Positions 1 to 5,001 of a DNA stretch of 5,001 bases are shown piece by piece. Under the pieces are notes generated by a model. The model was not told the DNA's origin and did not search any database. It worked only from the letters and a program-made list of their open reading frames with translations. Origin of the DNA: an uncultured bacterium. Its GTDB lineage: Bacteria; Armatimonadota; UBA5829; DSUL01. Every line of letters starts with the position of its first letter. The stretch's first letter is position 1. The position numbers and the translations under genes were made by a program. The stretch is from assembly GCA_937967775.1 (NCBI GenBank), contig CALCJH010000097.1:1-5001 (forward strand), given 5' to 3'.

Positions 1-37
1 GGTGATGGAGGAGGCTGCGTCCCCGGCCGAAGCCTGA
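1..37 (+). CDS. Possible C-terminal tail of an upstream plus-strand gene (partial)
   Basis: Reading from base 2, the plus strand gives an open stretch that translates as VMEEAASPAEA and ends in TGA at 35-37. An acidic, alanine-rich tail like this is common at bacterial protein C-termini. A strong hairpin with a T-rich tail starts about 40 bases after the stop, which fits the end of a plus-strand transcript. Only eleven codons are visible, so no family can be named and the frame could be coincidental. Confidence 0.35.
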   Translation, partial: VMEEAASPAEA

Positions 38-76
38 GGAGTAGCTGTCATCCATCGCGGGATACAAGCCATTCAC

Positions 77-109
77 GGGGCGGCCCGACGGCCGCCCCGG
101 TCTTATTCT
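77..109 (+). terminator. Rho-independent-type terminator hairpin
   Basis: A perfect 9-bp stem, GGGGCGGCC (77-85) with GGCCGCCCC (90-98), closes a 4-base loop (CGAC). On the plus strand it is followed by GG and then the T-rich run TCTTATTCT (101-109). This suits termination of the plus-strand gene that appears to end at 37. The stem also lies 15 bases beyond the stop of the minus-strand oxidoreductase (114). No T-run follows it in that direction, so any role as a two-way terminator is weaker. Confidence 0.6.
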
Positions 110-113
110 CCGG

Positions 114-1271
114 CTAAACTGGACGGAAATCTTCAGGGCAGACCTCCACCCGCTGGCCGCCGGATTGCTCGGATTCCACGCAGCGCAGCATCAGGGCGGT
201 GGCCACCGCCGCGACATCTGCTCCGCACAGAGGCTCCTCGCCGGTCCGGATGCAACGGGCGAAATCCGTCAGCAGGGCATAATGACCTTTGTCCGGTTGC
301 ACGGGAAGGATGGAGTTGTCCCCCTTCTCCAGTGCCTCGCGCTGAGCGGCCAGGGTCCGGCGGTAGTACCCCTCGATCCCCTGCACCGCAATTTCAGGGT
401 AGCGGTCGTTCCAGAAAGGGAAGGTCGTGCGGAACGGCTCATCAACAACACCGGCCACCCGCATTTCGCACAGATGGTCCAGCACGATGACCGCGCCATT
501 GTGGTAGATCTCCACCAACTCCTTCGGGTAGCCGAAGCTGCCGAAGATGCTCTCGAAGATCACGGCAAGCGATCCGTCCTGGTATCCCACCGTGATGACG
601 TGGTTGCCGATCCGTTCCCCGGCCACCTGCACCCAGCACGGATGCGACGGGATGAAGCAGCCCGCCAGATCCAGGAAATGCGTCATCTCGTTGACCAGCG
701 CTCCCGCCTGGAATGCCCATTTTTTCCACGACCAGTAGTCGTCGTTGATCCGGATGAGCACCATCGTCCGGCGCTCTCCTTCCAGTGTGGGGCGCTCGCG
801 GCCTTCCCGGTCCCACCGCCAGGGGGGAGATATAGGACTGTCCCGGTGCTTCTGCAGCACGCGGACTGCCTCCCGCACGGCCGGGGCGGCGCGGCGGTTG
901 TGTCCCACCGTGAAGCGGATGCTCGTCTCCCTCACCACCTGCAGCACGCGCCGGAGTTCCGGGAAGCTTTCGGCCATCGGTTTTTCCACGTAGATGTGCT
1001 TTCCCGCCCTGGCGAACAGCTCGATGAGCGGCAGACGCGCGCTGTGGCTGGCCGCGATCAGCACAGCCTCACATTCCCGGGCCCCGACCACCTCGGCCGC
1101 TTCGGATGTCTGGCGCTCCGGTCCGAAGCGCTCCACGGCTGTCTGCAGGGCGTGCGGGTCCGGGTCGCAGCACCACAGAAGCCGGAAATCCGGATGGCGC
1201 GAAAGGTTCGGCAGGTGCATCCCCTGCGCCATCATCCCGCAGCCGACCACAGCGATCCCGACCCTGTCCAA
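114..1271 (-). CDS. Gfo/Idh/MocA family NAD(P)-dependent oxidoreductase
   Basis: This is a 385-residue cytoplasmic dehydrogenase of the Gfo/Idh/MocA family. Members oxidise or reduce sugars, inositols or related polyols with a tightly bound nicotinamide cofactor. The N-terminal Rossmann fold shows the dinucleotide loop VVGCGMMA (residues 8-15) and an acidic residue at the end of strand 2 (CCDPDP, 34-39). The family signature EKP is at 96-98, with the lysine expected to act in catalysis. The C-terminal alpha/beta domain carries NEMTHFLD (194-201). This matches the usual D-x3-H-x2-D active-site helix, but with Asn in place of the first Asp. The length is typical. The start is TTG, because a GAGGAG Shine-Dalgarno lies 9 bases upstream and the next Met (13) is inside the nucleotide loop. 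The gene diverges from the broken URO-D gene. The family is certain; the substrate cannot be read from the sequence. Confidence 0.93.
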   Translation of the reverse strand: MDRVGIAVVGCGMMAQGMHLPNLSRHPDFRLLWCCDPDPHALQTAVERFGPERQTSEAAEVVGARECEAVLIAASHSARLPLIELFARAGKHIYVEKPMAESFPELRRVLQVVRETSIRFTVGHNRRAAPAVREAVRVLQKHRDSPISPPWRWDREGRERPTLEGERRTMVLIRINDDYWSWKKWAFQAGALVNEMTHFLDLAGCFIPSHPCWVQVAGERIGNHVITVGYQDGSLAVIFESIFGSFGYPKELVEIYHNGAVIVLDHLCEMRVAGVVDEPFRTTFPFWNDRYPEIAVQGIEGYYRRTLAAQREALEKGDNSILPVQPDKGHYALLTDFARCIRTGEEPLCGADVAAVATALMLRCVESEQSGGQRVEVCPEDFRPV

Positions 1272-1392
1272 GGTCTGTTTCTCCTCACGGACGCTTTAGA
1301 GAGGCGCGGGCGTCCCTCCTGCGCGGGAGCCGGGCTCCAGGCACGGTGAAGATGATGCCGGGAAACCGGAGAAACGTGTGGGGAAGGTCCGT
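1272..1392. promoter_or_regulatory. Divergent intergenic region with a small inverted repeat
   Basis: These 121 bases separate the starts of two divergent genes, so they should hold promoters for both. I see no convincing -35/-10 pair on either strand. The only notable structure is a 6-bp inverted repeat with a 1-base centre, GGAGCC-G-GGCTCC (1326-1338), which could be an operator or a chance GC-rich palindrome. On the plus side a purine-rich GGGGAAGG ends at 1387, five bases before the ATG at 1393, and could serve as the ribosome binding site of the URO-D gene. Confidence 0.4.
1281..1286 (-). promoter_or_regulatory. Shine-Dalgarno site that fixes a TTG start
   Basis: On the minus strand this reads GAGGAG, nine bases before the TTG at 1271-1269. 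No ATG or GTG in this frame would keep the Rossmann first strand intact, so this site decides the start of the oxidoreductase. Confidence 0.7.
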
Positions 1393-2118
1393 ATGAGCTA
1401 CTCCATCGGCTAGCAGGCCATCAATCTCGAAATGCCGGAGCGCGTGGCGCACACAGAATATTGCTCTCATCCGCTACTGGTGAAGGAGGTAACCGGCCAC
1501 GACCCGCGCGAAGACCCCTCCGCAGGCGCATTTTCTATGATGCGGTGGACATGGACATCATGTGGTTCACCAACGACGGCCCCCCTGCCAAAGGCCGCCG
1601 CACAAGTATGGGACATTATAACTCTGGCCAACTGCCGGGCGTGGGCGCGCACCTCCATCCCGTTTTTCATCTGCCACGACGACATCGTGTGGACCTCCGG
1701 CCCTGTGTTCCATCCGGAGTGGTATCGCCGTTATGTCTTCTCTCGCTACGCGCGGTTGTGGGAGCCCCTGAAGGAGGCGGGCAAGAAAGTGCTGTTCTGC
1801 TCCGACGGAGACTTCACGATGTTCGCGGACGATCTCGCCGGCGCCGGGGCGGACGGATTCATCTTCGAGCCCCTTACCAGTCTGGAACAGATCGCAGGGT
1901 GCTACGGGTCCACAAAGGTCATCGTCGGCAATGCGGACACGCGCATTCTGACATTCGGATCACGGGAGGAGATACGGCGGGAGGTGGAGCGATGCATGTC
2001 GGCGGGTAAGCCCTGCCCCGGTTTCGTGATGGCGGTGGGAAATCATATTCCGTACAACGTGCCCATCGAGAATGCGCTCTACTACTTTGAGCTTGTGCGG
2101 CGGATGGGACGCCGCTAG
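1393..2118 (+). pseudogene. URO-D (uroporphyrinogen decarboxylase-like) family protein, broken
   Basis: This gene belongs to the URO-D superfamily, TIM-barrel proteins that include heme-pathway decarboxylases and corrinoid methyltransferases. The subgroup seen here has no settled substrate. The ancestral start is probably ATG 1393. The reading then gives MSYSIG, an in-frame TAG (1411-1413), and continues QAINLEMPERVAHTEYCSHP, which looks like a normal N-terminus. Near 1510-1534 the sense shifts to another frame (FYDAVDMDIMWFTNDGP, then GRRTSMGHYN). Near 1614-1630 it returns to the first frame (RAWARTSIPFFICHDDIVW). From there it runs cleanly through KKVLFCSDG, GADGFIFEP and VGNHIPYNVPIENALYYF to TAG 2118. 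About 100-130 residues that normally lie between GH and RAWARTS are absent; the remnant is 242 codons against roughly 350 expected. An uninterrupted ORF from ATG 1432 (228 codons) exists, but its middle is out of frame, so a working barrel is unlikely. The stop overlaps the stop of the convergent mutarotase gene. Confidence 0.85.
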
Positions 2119-2981
2119 GCGCCTATCCGCTCCACCGTCCAGATGACGCTCCACGAGAGGGTCTCTCCGGGGCCCGCCACCTGACAGGCTTCCTCTTTGA
2201 AAGCCGCGTCCAGCCGGCTGATGCTGCCCGCCACCGGTTCCAGCGCGCACTCGAACCGCCTGATTCCGTCCTCGTCCGGGTAGCCGCCGTTGTTCCACCA
2301 GATGGCCAGAGTAGGGAATGTCCCGGCCGGATACCGGGCCGACAGCCGGATACCCTCTGCGAACCCGATAGCGAATTCCCCGGGAGTCGCATTCTGGAGG
2401 TAAAGCATACTTGCGGTCCCATCCGGCCTCTGCAGAAGCCACCTGGCCAGCGCTCCGGCCGTCATCTCCTCTGGGGGCTGCCCCATCTCCGCGATCAATC
2501 CACTGAACGGCGGCAGGACCAGCGAGCGGATGCTTCGGACCGGCATCAGGGGATGCATAACGTGTTGGAATGGGACGGTCTCACCACCTTCGTTGCGGAC
2601 CCGGAAGTGCCATTCCAGCGCAGACTCCGTAAAGACCATCTGTCTCTCGAACAAAAGTGGCAGGGCACGGCTGCGGACCCGGCAGGAGAGGGTGTCGCCC
2701 GCCGTTTCGCATTCCCAGGGCAGCCAGCACAGCTCGCCGTGATCCGGCACTTCCCATTCCGATCCCGGATAGGGGCAGGCGTCCACCGAAGGGAGACAGT
2801 CGTCGTAGCCGTATACCGGCCGCGTCTCGTAGCGGCCATAATCCGCTTCCGGCGGCCTGAATGAGGAAGGAGCCTCCGTCAGGAGGCTCACTCCATCGCA
2901 ACACAGCAACGAGACCCGTCCTCCGTCCTCAGGCAGAAGTTCCACCTCCCACGGACCGGCAGCGAACCGGATGCTTCTCAC
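2115..2981 (-). CDS. Aldose 1-epimerase/galactose mutarotase-like protein
   Basis: This is a 288-residue protein with the feel of the galactose-mutarotase beta-sandwich fold. Typical members interconvert sugar anomers or bind sugars in the cytoplasm; the exact substrate here is unknown. Visible conserved blocks are YGYDDCLPSVDACPYPG (57-73), WEVPDHGELCWLPW (76-89, with His81 a likely catalytic-site residue), PFQHVMHPLMP (137-147, with His140 and His143), and NNGGYPDEDGIRRFECALEP (230-249), where an acidic residue could be the base. The length is normal. I chose GTG 2981 because the protein begins there in the family style (MRSIRFAAGPWEVELLPEDGG) and GGGAGG (2991-2996) lies nine bases upstream. 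Open frame beyond it, up to 3080, is Arg/Gly-rich and is a shadow of the preceding ORF. Its start overlaps the stop of that ORF in a GTGA, suggesting translational coupling. The fold is fairly sure; the enzymatic activity is not. Confidence 0.8.
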   Translation of the reverse strand: MRSIRFAAGPWEVELLPEDGGRVSLLCCDGVSLLTEAPSSFRPPEADYGRYETRPVYGYDDCLPSVDACPYPGSEWEVPDHGELCWLPWECETAGDTLSCRVRSRALPLLFERQMVFTESALEWHFRVRNEGGETVPFQHVMHPLMPVRSIRSLVLPPFSGLIAEMGQPPEEMTAGALARWLLQRPDGTASMLYLQNATPGEFAIGFAEGIRLSARYPAGTFPTLAIWWNNGGYPDEDGIRRFECALEPVAGSISRLDAAFKEEACQVAGPGETLSWSVIWTVERIGA

Positions 2982-3157
2982 AGCGCGACGCCTCCCACGC
3001 CTGTAAGGTCGCAGTAAACCGCGACCCCCGTCTGGTCCATGATCTGCACCACGCCGTCCAGTGATTCCCAGCGGGCCCACAGATGATTGTGCAGGTCCAC
3101 CACGAGAAACCAGGCGCGCACAGGCGTGTTGTCCGGTCTGACAAGATAGCCGCCCAC
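2978..3157 (-). CDS. 59-residue ORF with DLHNH motif, likely amidohydrolase N-terminal remnant
   Basis: A GTG at 3157 opens a 59-residue frame ending in TGA at 2980-2978. A strong Shine-Dalgarno, AAAGGAGG (3167-3174), lies nine bases upstream. The core reads VVDLHNHLWARWESLDGV (19-36), followed by VVQIMDQTGVAVYCDLTG (36-53). A D-x-H-x-H motif (Asp21, His23, His25) after a hydrophobic strand, then a helix and a second strand, is how metal-dependent amidohydrolases of the TIM-barrel type begin. The later metal ligands of that superfamily (a Lys or His, two His, an Asp) are all absent because the frame stops. The GTGA overlap with the mutarotase start implies coupled translation. I read it as a gene that has lost its middle or C-terminus but kept both ends. 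A genuine small protein is the alternative. That it is translated is likely; the family assignment is moderate. Confidence 0.5.
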   Translation of the reverse strand: MGGYLVRPDNTPVRAWFLVVDLHNHLWARWESLDGVVQIMDQTGVAVYCDLTGVGGVAL

Positions 3158-3166
3158 GTGCTCAGG

Positions 3167-3174
3167 CCTCCTTT
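3167..3174 (-). promoter_or_regulatory. Strong Shine-Dalgarno for the small DLHNH ORF
   Basis: On the minus strand this reads AAAGGAGG, nine bases before the GTG at 3157-3155. The frame is open further upstream with no better start, so this site sets the start. It is the main evidence that the short ORF is translated. Confidence 0.6.
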
Positions 3175-3221
3175 CACGGGCCTTCGCCGCCGGGCGGCCT
3201 GCTTCCTGCCGTGGGGAAACT

Positions 3222-4457
3222 CTAGGAGGAGTAGCTCAGCAGTCTCTGCTCCCCCTCCAGAGCGCGCAGCGGCGTCAGATCCTGCGTGACCTCCAGCGTT
3301 CCCAGATACGCTCCCTGCGGATCCCGCACCGCGAAGTAGCGGATGTGGACGAACCGGCCGTGGAAGTTGATCCAGAACTCCGCGACATTCTGCCGGCCTG
3401 CTTTGAAGTCACTCAGGATTTGATCCACCACGTTCACGCTCTTGGGAGGATGGCAGTGCTGCACCTTGCGCCCGATGACCGCCCGGCTGCGGGAGAAGAT
3501 CCGCTCCGGTCCTTCGCTGAAGAAGCGCACTGTGTCGTCCGCATCCACAAATGTCAGGTCTACTGGCAGTGTGCGGAAGATGGCCTCCAGCTGCTCGAAG
3601 GTGAGAGACCCGTTCGGGAACACCACGCTGGAGTCTGACGGTGGCTTCAGAGGATTCACCGGCGCGGCCTGTTCCGGCGGCCGGTAGCCCTCCCGGGGGT
3701 CTACCAAGCACCAGCCATACTGCGGCGACTGCTGATGGATCTCGGCCCATTCGTCTTCCGTCAGGGTCTCAAGGGCCATCGGGAAGAGGATGTTCTCCTC
3801 TTTGTAGATCATCTCCTCTATCGCGCGGAGCGCCGGCTCAATTGCCTCCGCCAGCCTCTCTGGCCGGACCCCGGATGCGGGCTGGAAGCGCGCCGCCACG
3901 TCGTGGGTGGCCTTCAACAGCGCTCGCGCCTCATCGTCTTTGCCCCACATCACTTTGGAAGGTCCGGTGATGCCGTGCCGCTCCAGGAAGGAGAAGAGCA
4001 GATGCTCTTTGCGGGAATAGTGCTTCTCCACGTCCATCAATTCGTTTAGGGCCATGCGCAGCCGCAGCAGCGCTGCCTCGGCCTCATAGGCTGACGTCGA
4101 TTGTGCCAGATCGCGGAGCGCCTCTCGCGCCGCCGTCACGGACGCGGCAAGCGCCAGATTCTCGCGCTGGAGCGTATCCACGGGGTGCCCCGGCGGTACC
4201 TCCCGGCCGGGCGGGGGCGCAATGAAGTCTCGCAGAACGGAGGCGTGCAGGTCGCACATGGACTGCACTTCCTGCACGCTCATCCCCTCGGCGATGAGCT
4301 CCTGCTCCATCGCCGCGATCTCCGTGGCGTCGGTCTGTCGCACTAGTTCAGCCAGCTGGCTTCGCACCTGCTCCGGCGCCTGTCCGGAGTGCAGGTGCTT
4401 GATGATATGCTTGAGTGTCTCGATCCTGTGCTGGCGATTATTGATCAGCTCGCTCAT
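3222..4457 (-). CDS. DUF438 - hemerythrin HHE - PAS domain protein (COG2461 type)
   Basis: This is a 411-residue soluble protein with three domains in the usual order. DUF438 covers about residues 2-80 (SELINNRQHRIETLKHIIKH onward). A hemerythrin-like four-helix bundle covers about 90-245, with candidate metal ligands in GHPVDTLQREN (His91), VEKHYSRKEHLLF (His146, Glu151, His152), KATHD (His185) and IYKEENILFP (Glu220, Glu221). A PAS domain covers about 280-400 with the family blocks TLPVDLTFVDADD (296-308), IGRKVQHCHPPKSV (328-341) and AEFWINFHGRFVHIRYFAVRD (359-379). Hemerythrin domains bind a di-iron centre sensing or carrying O2 or NO; the role of this combination is not established, and a redox or nitrosative-stress sensor is inference. 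The start is ATG 4457, not ATG 4481: AAGGAGG (4465-4471) lies seven bases before it and would sit inside the longer form. No output kinase or DNA-binding domain is present. Confidence 0.93.
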   Translation of the reverse strand: MSELINNRQHRIETLKHIIKHLHSGQAPEQVRSQLAELVRQTDATEIAAMEQELIAEGMSVQEVQSMCDLHASVLRDFIAPPPGREVPPGHPVDTLQRENLALAASVTAAREALRDLAQSTSAYEAEAALLRLRMALNELMDVEKHYSRKEHLLFSFLERHGITGPSKVMWGKDDEARALLKATHDVAARFQPASGVRPERLAEAIEPALRAIEEMIYKEENILFPMALETLTEDEWAEIHQQSPQYGWCLVDPREGYRPPEQAAPVNPLKPPSDSSVVFPNGSLTFEQLEAIFRTLPVDLTFVDADDTVRFFSEGPERIFSRSRAVIGRKVQHCHPPKSVNVVDQILSDFKAGRQNVAEFWINFHGRFVHIRYFAVRDPQGAYLGTLEVTQDLTPLRALEGEQRLLSYSS

Positions 4458-4464
4458 CTCGCGT

Positions 4465-4471
4465 CCTCCTT
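4465..4471 (-). promoter_or_regulatory. Shine-Dalgarno deciding the DUF438 protein start
   Basis: The minus strand reads AAGGAGG seven bases before ATG 4457. The alternative ATG at 4481 is in frame but has no comparable site, and its extra eight codons consist of the Shine-Dalgarno itself. Confidence 0.75.
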
Positions 4472-4507
4472 GCGCTCCCATGATGGGTTGCCGCGGAGGA
4501 GCGAGCC

Positions 4508-4521
4508 TTGACCGGGGTCAA
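4508..4521. promoter_or_regulatory. CRP/FNR-family operator candidate, TTGACC-N2-GGTCAA
   Basis: A perfect 14-base inverted repeat, TTGACC-GG-GGTCAA, sits 50 bases upstream of the DUF438 protein's ATG. It has the TTGAC-N4-GTCAA form of FNR/DNR-like sites. From memory it also matches the TTTGACC-N2-GGTCAAG consensus proposed for HcpR in Desulfovibrio, a regulator of nitrosative-stress genes. On the minus strand the longer match is TTTGACCCCGGTCAAG. If the site activates from -41.5, the -10 would fall near 4485-4480, where the minus strand reads CATCAT (4 of 6 to TATAAT). Transcription would then begin about 16 bases before the ATG, leaving room for the Shine-Dalgarno. The repeat is seen directly; the regulator and geometry are inferred. 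Confidence 0.55.
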
Positions 4522-4552
4522 AGTTGCTGCGAAACGATCGTGATATGAGGGG

Positions 4553-5001
4553 TTATCTGTTAGCCCGGCGCTGGAACGCCTTTCCCCGGTCGAACTTCTC
4601 GGCCTTCTCCATCAGCCGCAGCACCGGCATCTTGCCGTGGGTCCACTCGTTGAACCAGCTATCGTATTCCCAACTCATCTGGGCGAAAAGCGCATCCCCC
4701 CAGTATTCCGGGTGGTCAGGGTTGAAGCGCTCGAAGATGCCCATGTTCAGGACGGCGTGGCGCACGAAGCCCACGGGTGGATACGTGGAGTCGTCCCGGT
4801 TGCCAAGAAACGCCCCGCCTTCTGTGCTGAGGATGGGGATGGGATAGGGCAGGTAGCGGTCCATCAGCAGCATGATCAGCTCCCCGGCGCGGTAGCAGGT
4901 ATTGTCCTGAAGCAGACTCCGAAGACGCTCCTCCGGAGTGGAGCCGGGCATGTTCTTCTCGCGGTTGAACGGGTAGTCCAGAGGGTGGTTGATGGGACCC
5001 A
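4553..5001 (-). CDS. Possible glycoside hydrolase-like protein, C-terminal part (start beyond window)
   Basis: The minus-strand frame is open from the right edge to TAA 4555-4553, giving at least 148 residues. The frame continues above the ATG at 4951 as GPINHPLDYPFNREKN, which looks like real protein, so that ATG is internal. The sequence is rich in Trp, Tyr and Phe. A block DRYLPYPIPILSTEGGAFLG resembles the end of a late beta-strand in (beta/alpha)8 clan-A glycosidases, where a Glu acts as the nucleophile. Later parts include PEYWGDALFAQMSWEYDSWF and the charged tail MEKAEKFDRGKAFQRRANR. I could not assign a GH family, and the fold call rests on this one motif plus the sugar-related neighbours. 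The gene ends 95 bases before the DUF438 start on the same strand. Confidence 0.5.
   Translation of the reverse strand, partial: GPINHPLDYPFNREKNMPGSTPEERLRSLLQDNTCYRAGELIMLLMDRYLPYPIPILSTEGGAFLGNRDDSTYPPVGFVRHAVLNMGIFERFNPDHPEYWGDALFAQMSWEYDSWFNEWTHGKMPVLRLMEKAEKFDRGKAFQRRANR

Noticed and set aside
165..1349. A 394-codon open frame on the plus strand opposite the Gfo/Idh/MocA gene
   Set aside because: It is rich in Arg, His, Pro and Ala with no recognisable domain, and it mirrors a clearly conserved minus-strand gene. Long antisense frames are expected at this GC content.
1354..1370. CCGG-GAAA-CCGG mini-hairpin in the divergent region
   Set aside because: A four-base stem in GC-rich DNA is expected by chance and lies in no clear relation to a promoter.
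1461..2009. A 182-codon plus-strand frame overlapping the URO-D gene
   Set aside because: Only its short FYDAVDMDIMWFTNDGP to GHYN part is meaningful, and that is a displaced piece of the URO-D gene. The rest is Arg-rich shadow, so it is not a separate gene.
2982..3080. N-terminal extension of the mutarotase gene to an ATG at 3080
   Set aside because: The 33 extra residues are Gly/Arg-rich and overlap the DLHNH ORF, which makes better protein sense in its own frame. GTG 2981 has a Shine-Dalgarno.
3186..3198. GC-rich hairpin GCCGC-CGG-GCGGC between the DUF438 gene and the small ORF, as a terminator
   Set aside because: The stem is only five bases and no T-run follows on either strand, so it cannot be called a terminator.
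4222..4847. Plus-strand frames opposite the DUF438 and hydrolase-like genes
   Set aside because: They are Ser/Arg/Cys-rich, without motifs, and opposite well-supported minus-strand genes.
4553..4951. ATG at 4951 as the start of the right-edge gene
   Set aside because: The frame stays open to the window edge with protein-like sequence (NHPLDYPFNREKN), and no Shine-Dalgarno precedes the ATG, so the gene starts outside the window.

Overview
The window is GC-rich, about 60% by eye, and bacterial in layout: dense genes, clear Shine-Dalgarno sites, GTG/TTG starts and coupled genes. Its contents are a Gfo/Idh/MocA dehydrogenase, a URO-D/methyltransferase-like protein, a mutarotase-fold protein, a possible amidohydrolase fragment, a possible glycoside hydrolase end and a DUF438-hemerythrin-PAS protein. 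This mix recalls sugar-degrading, partly anaerobic lineages such as Armatimonadota, Planctomycetota-like groups or deep Firmicutes. That assignment is inference; no marker gene is present.

Layout from left to right. Positions 1-37 hold what may be the last codons of a plus-strand gene, followed by a strong hairpin with a T-rich tail. An intact Gfo/Idh/MocA oxidoreductase (TTG start) lies on the minus strand at 114-1271. A divergent intergenic region of about 120 bases separates it from a plus-strand URO-D family gene at 1393-2118. That gene is broken: it has an early in-frame TAG, a frameshift, and an internal deletion with a second frame change. Its stop overlaps, tail to tail, the stop of a minus-strand mutarotase-like gene (2115-2981). 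The mutarotase start overlaps the stop of a 59-codon ORF (2978-3157) carrying a DLHNH motif, which looks like the N-terminal scrap of an amidohydrolase. Upstream of that, on the same strand, is an intact DUF438-hemerythrin-PAS protein (3222-4457). It is preceded by a perfect TTGACC-N2-GGTCAA palindrome, a CRP/FNR-type operator. The right edge holds the C-terminal part of a possible glycoside hydrolase (4553 to beyond 5001).

The Gfo/Idh/MocA, URO-D, mutarotase, amidohydrolase-like and hydrolase-like genes fit a carbohydrate or small-metabolite catabolic neighbourhood that is partly decaying. The DUF438 protein is a separate stress- or redox-type sensor candidate with its own promoter. I found no CRISPR array, tRNA, rRNA, insertion sequence or clearly new multi-gene system. 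The strongest leads are the multi-lesion URO-D pseudogene, the palindrome upstream of the DUF438 gene, and the overlooked small DLHNH ORF.
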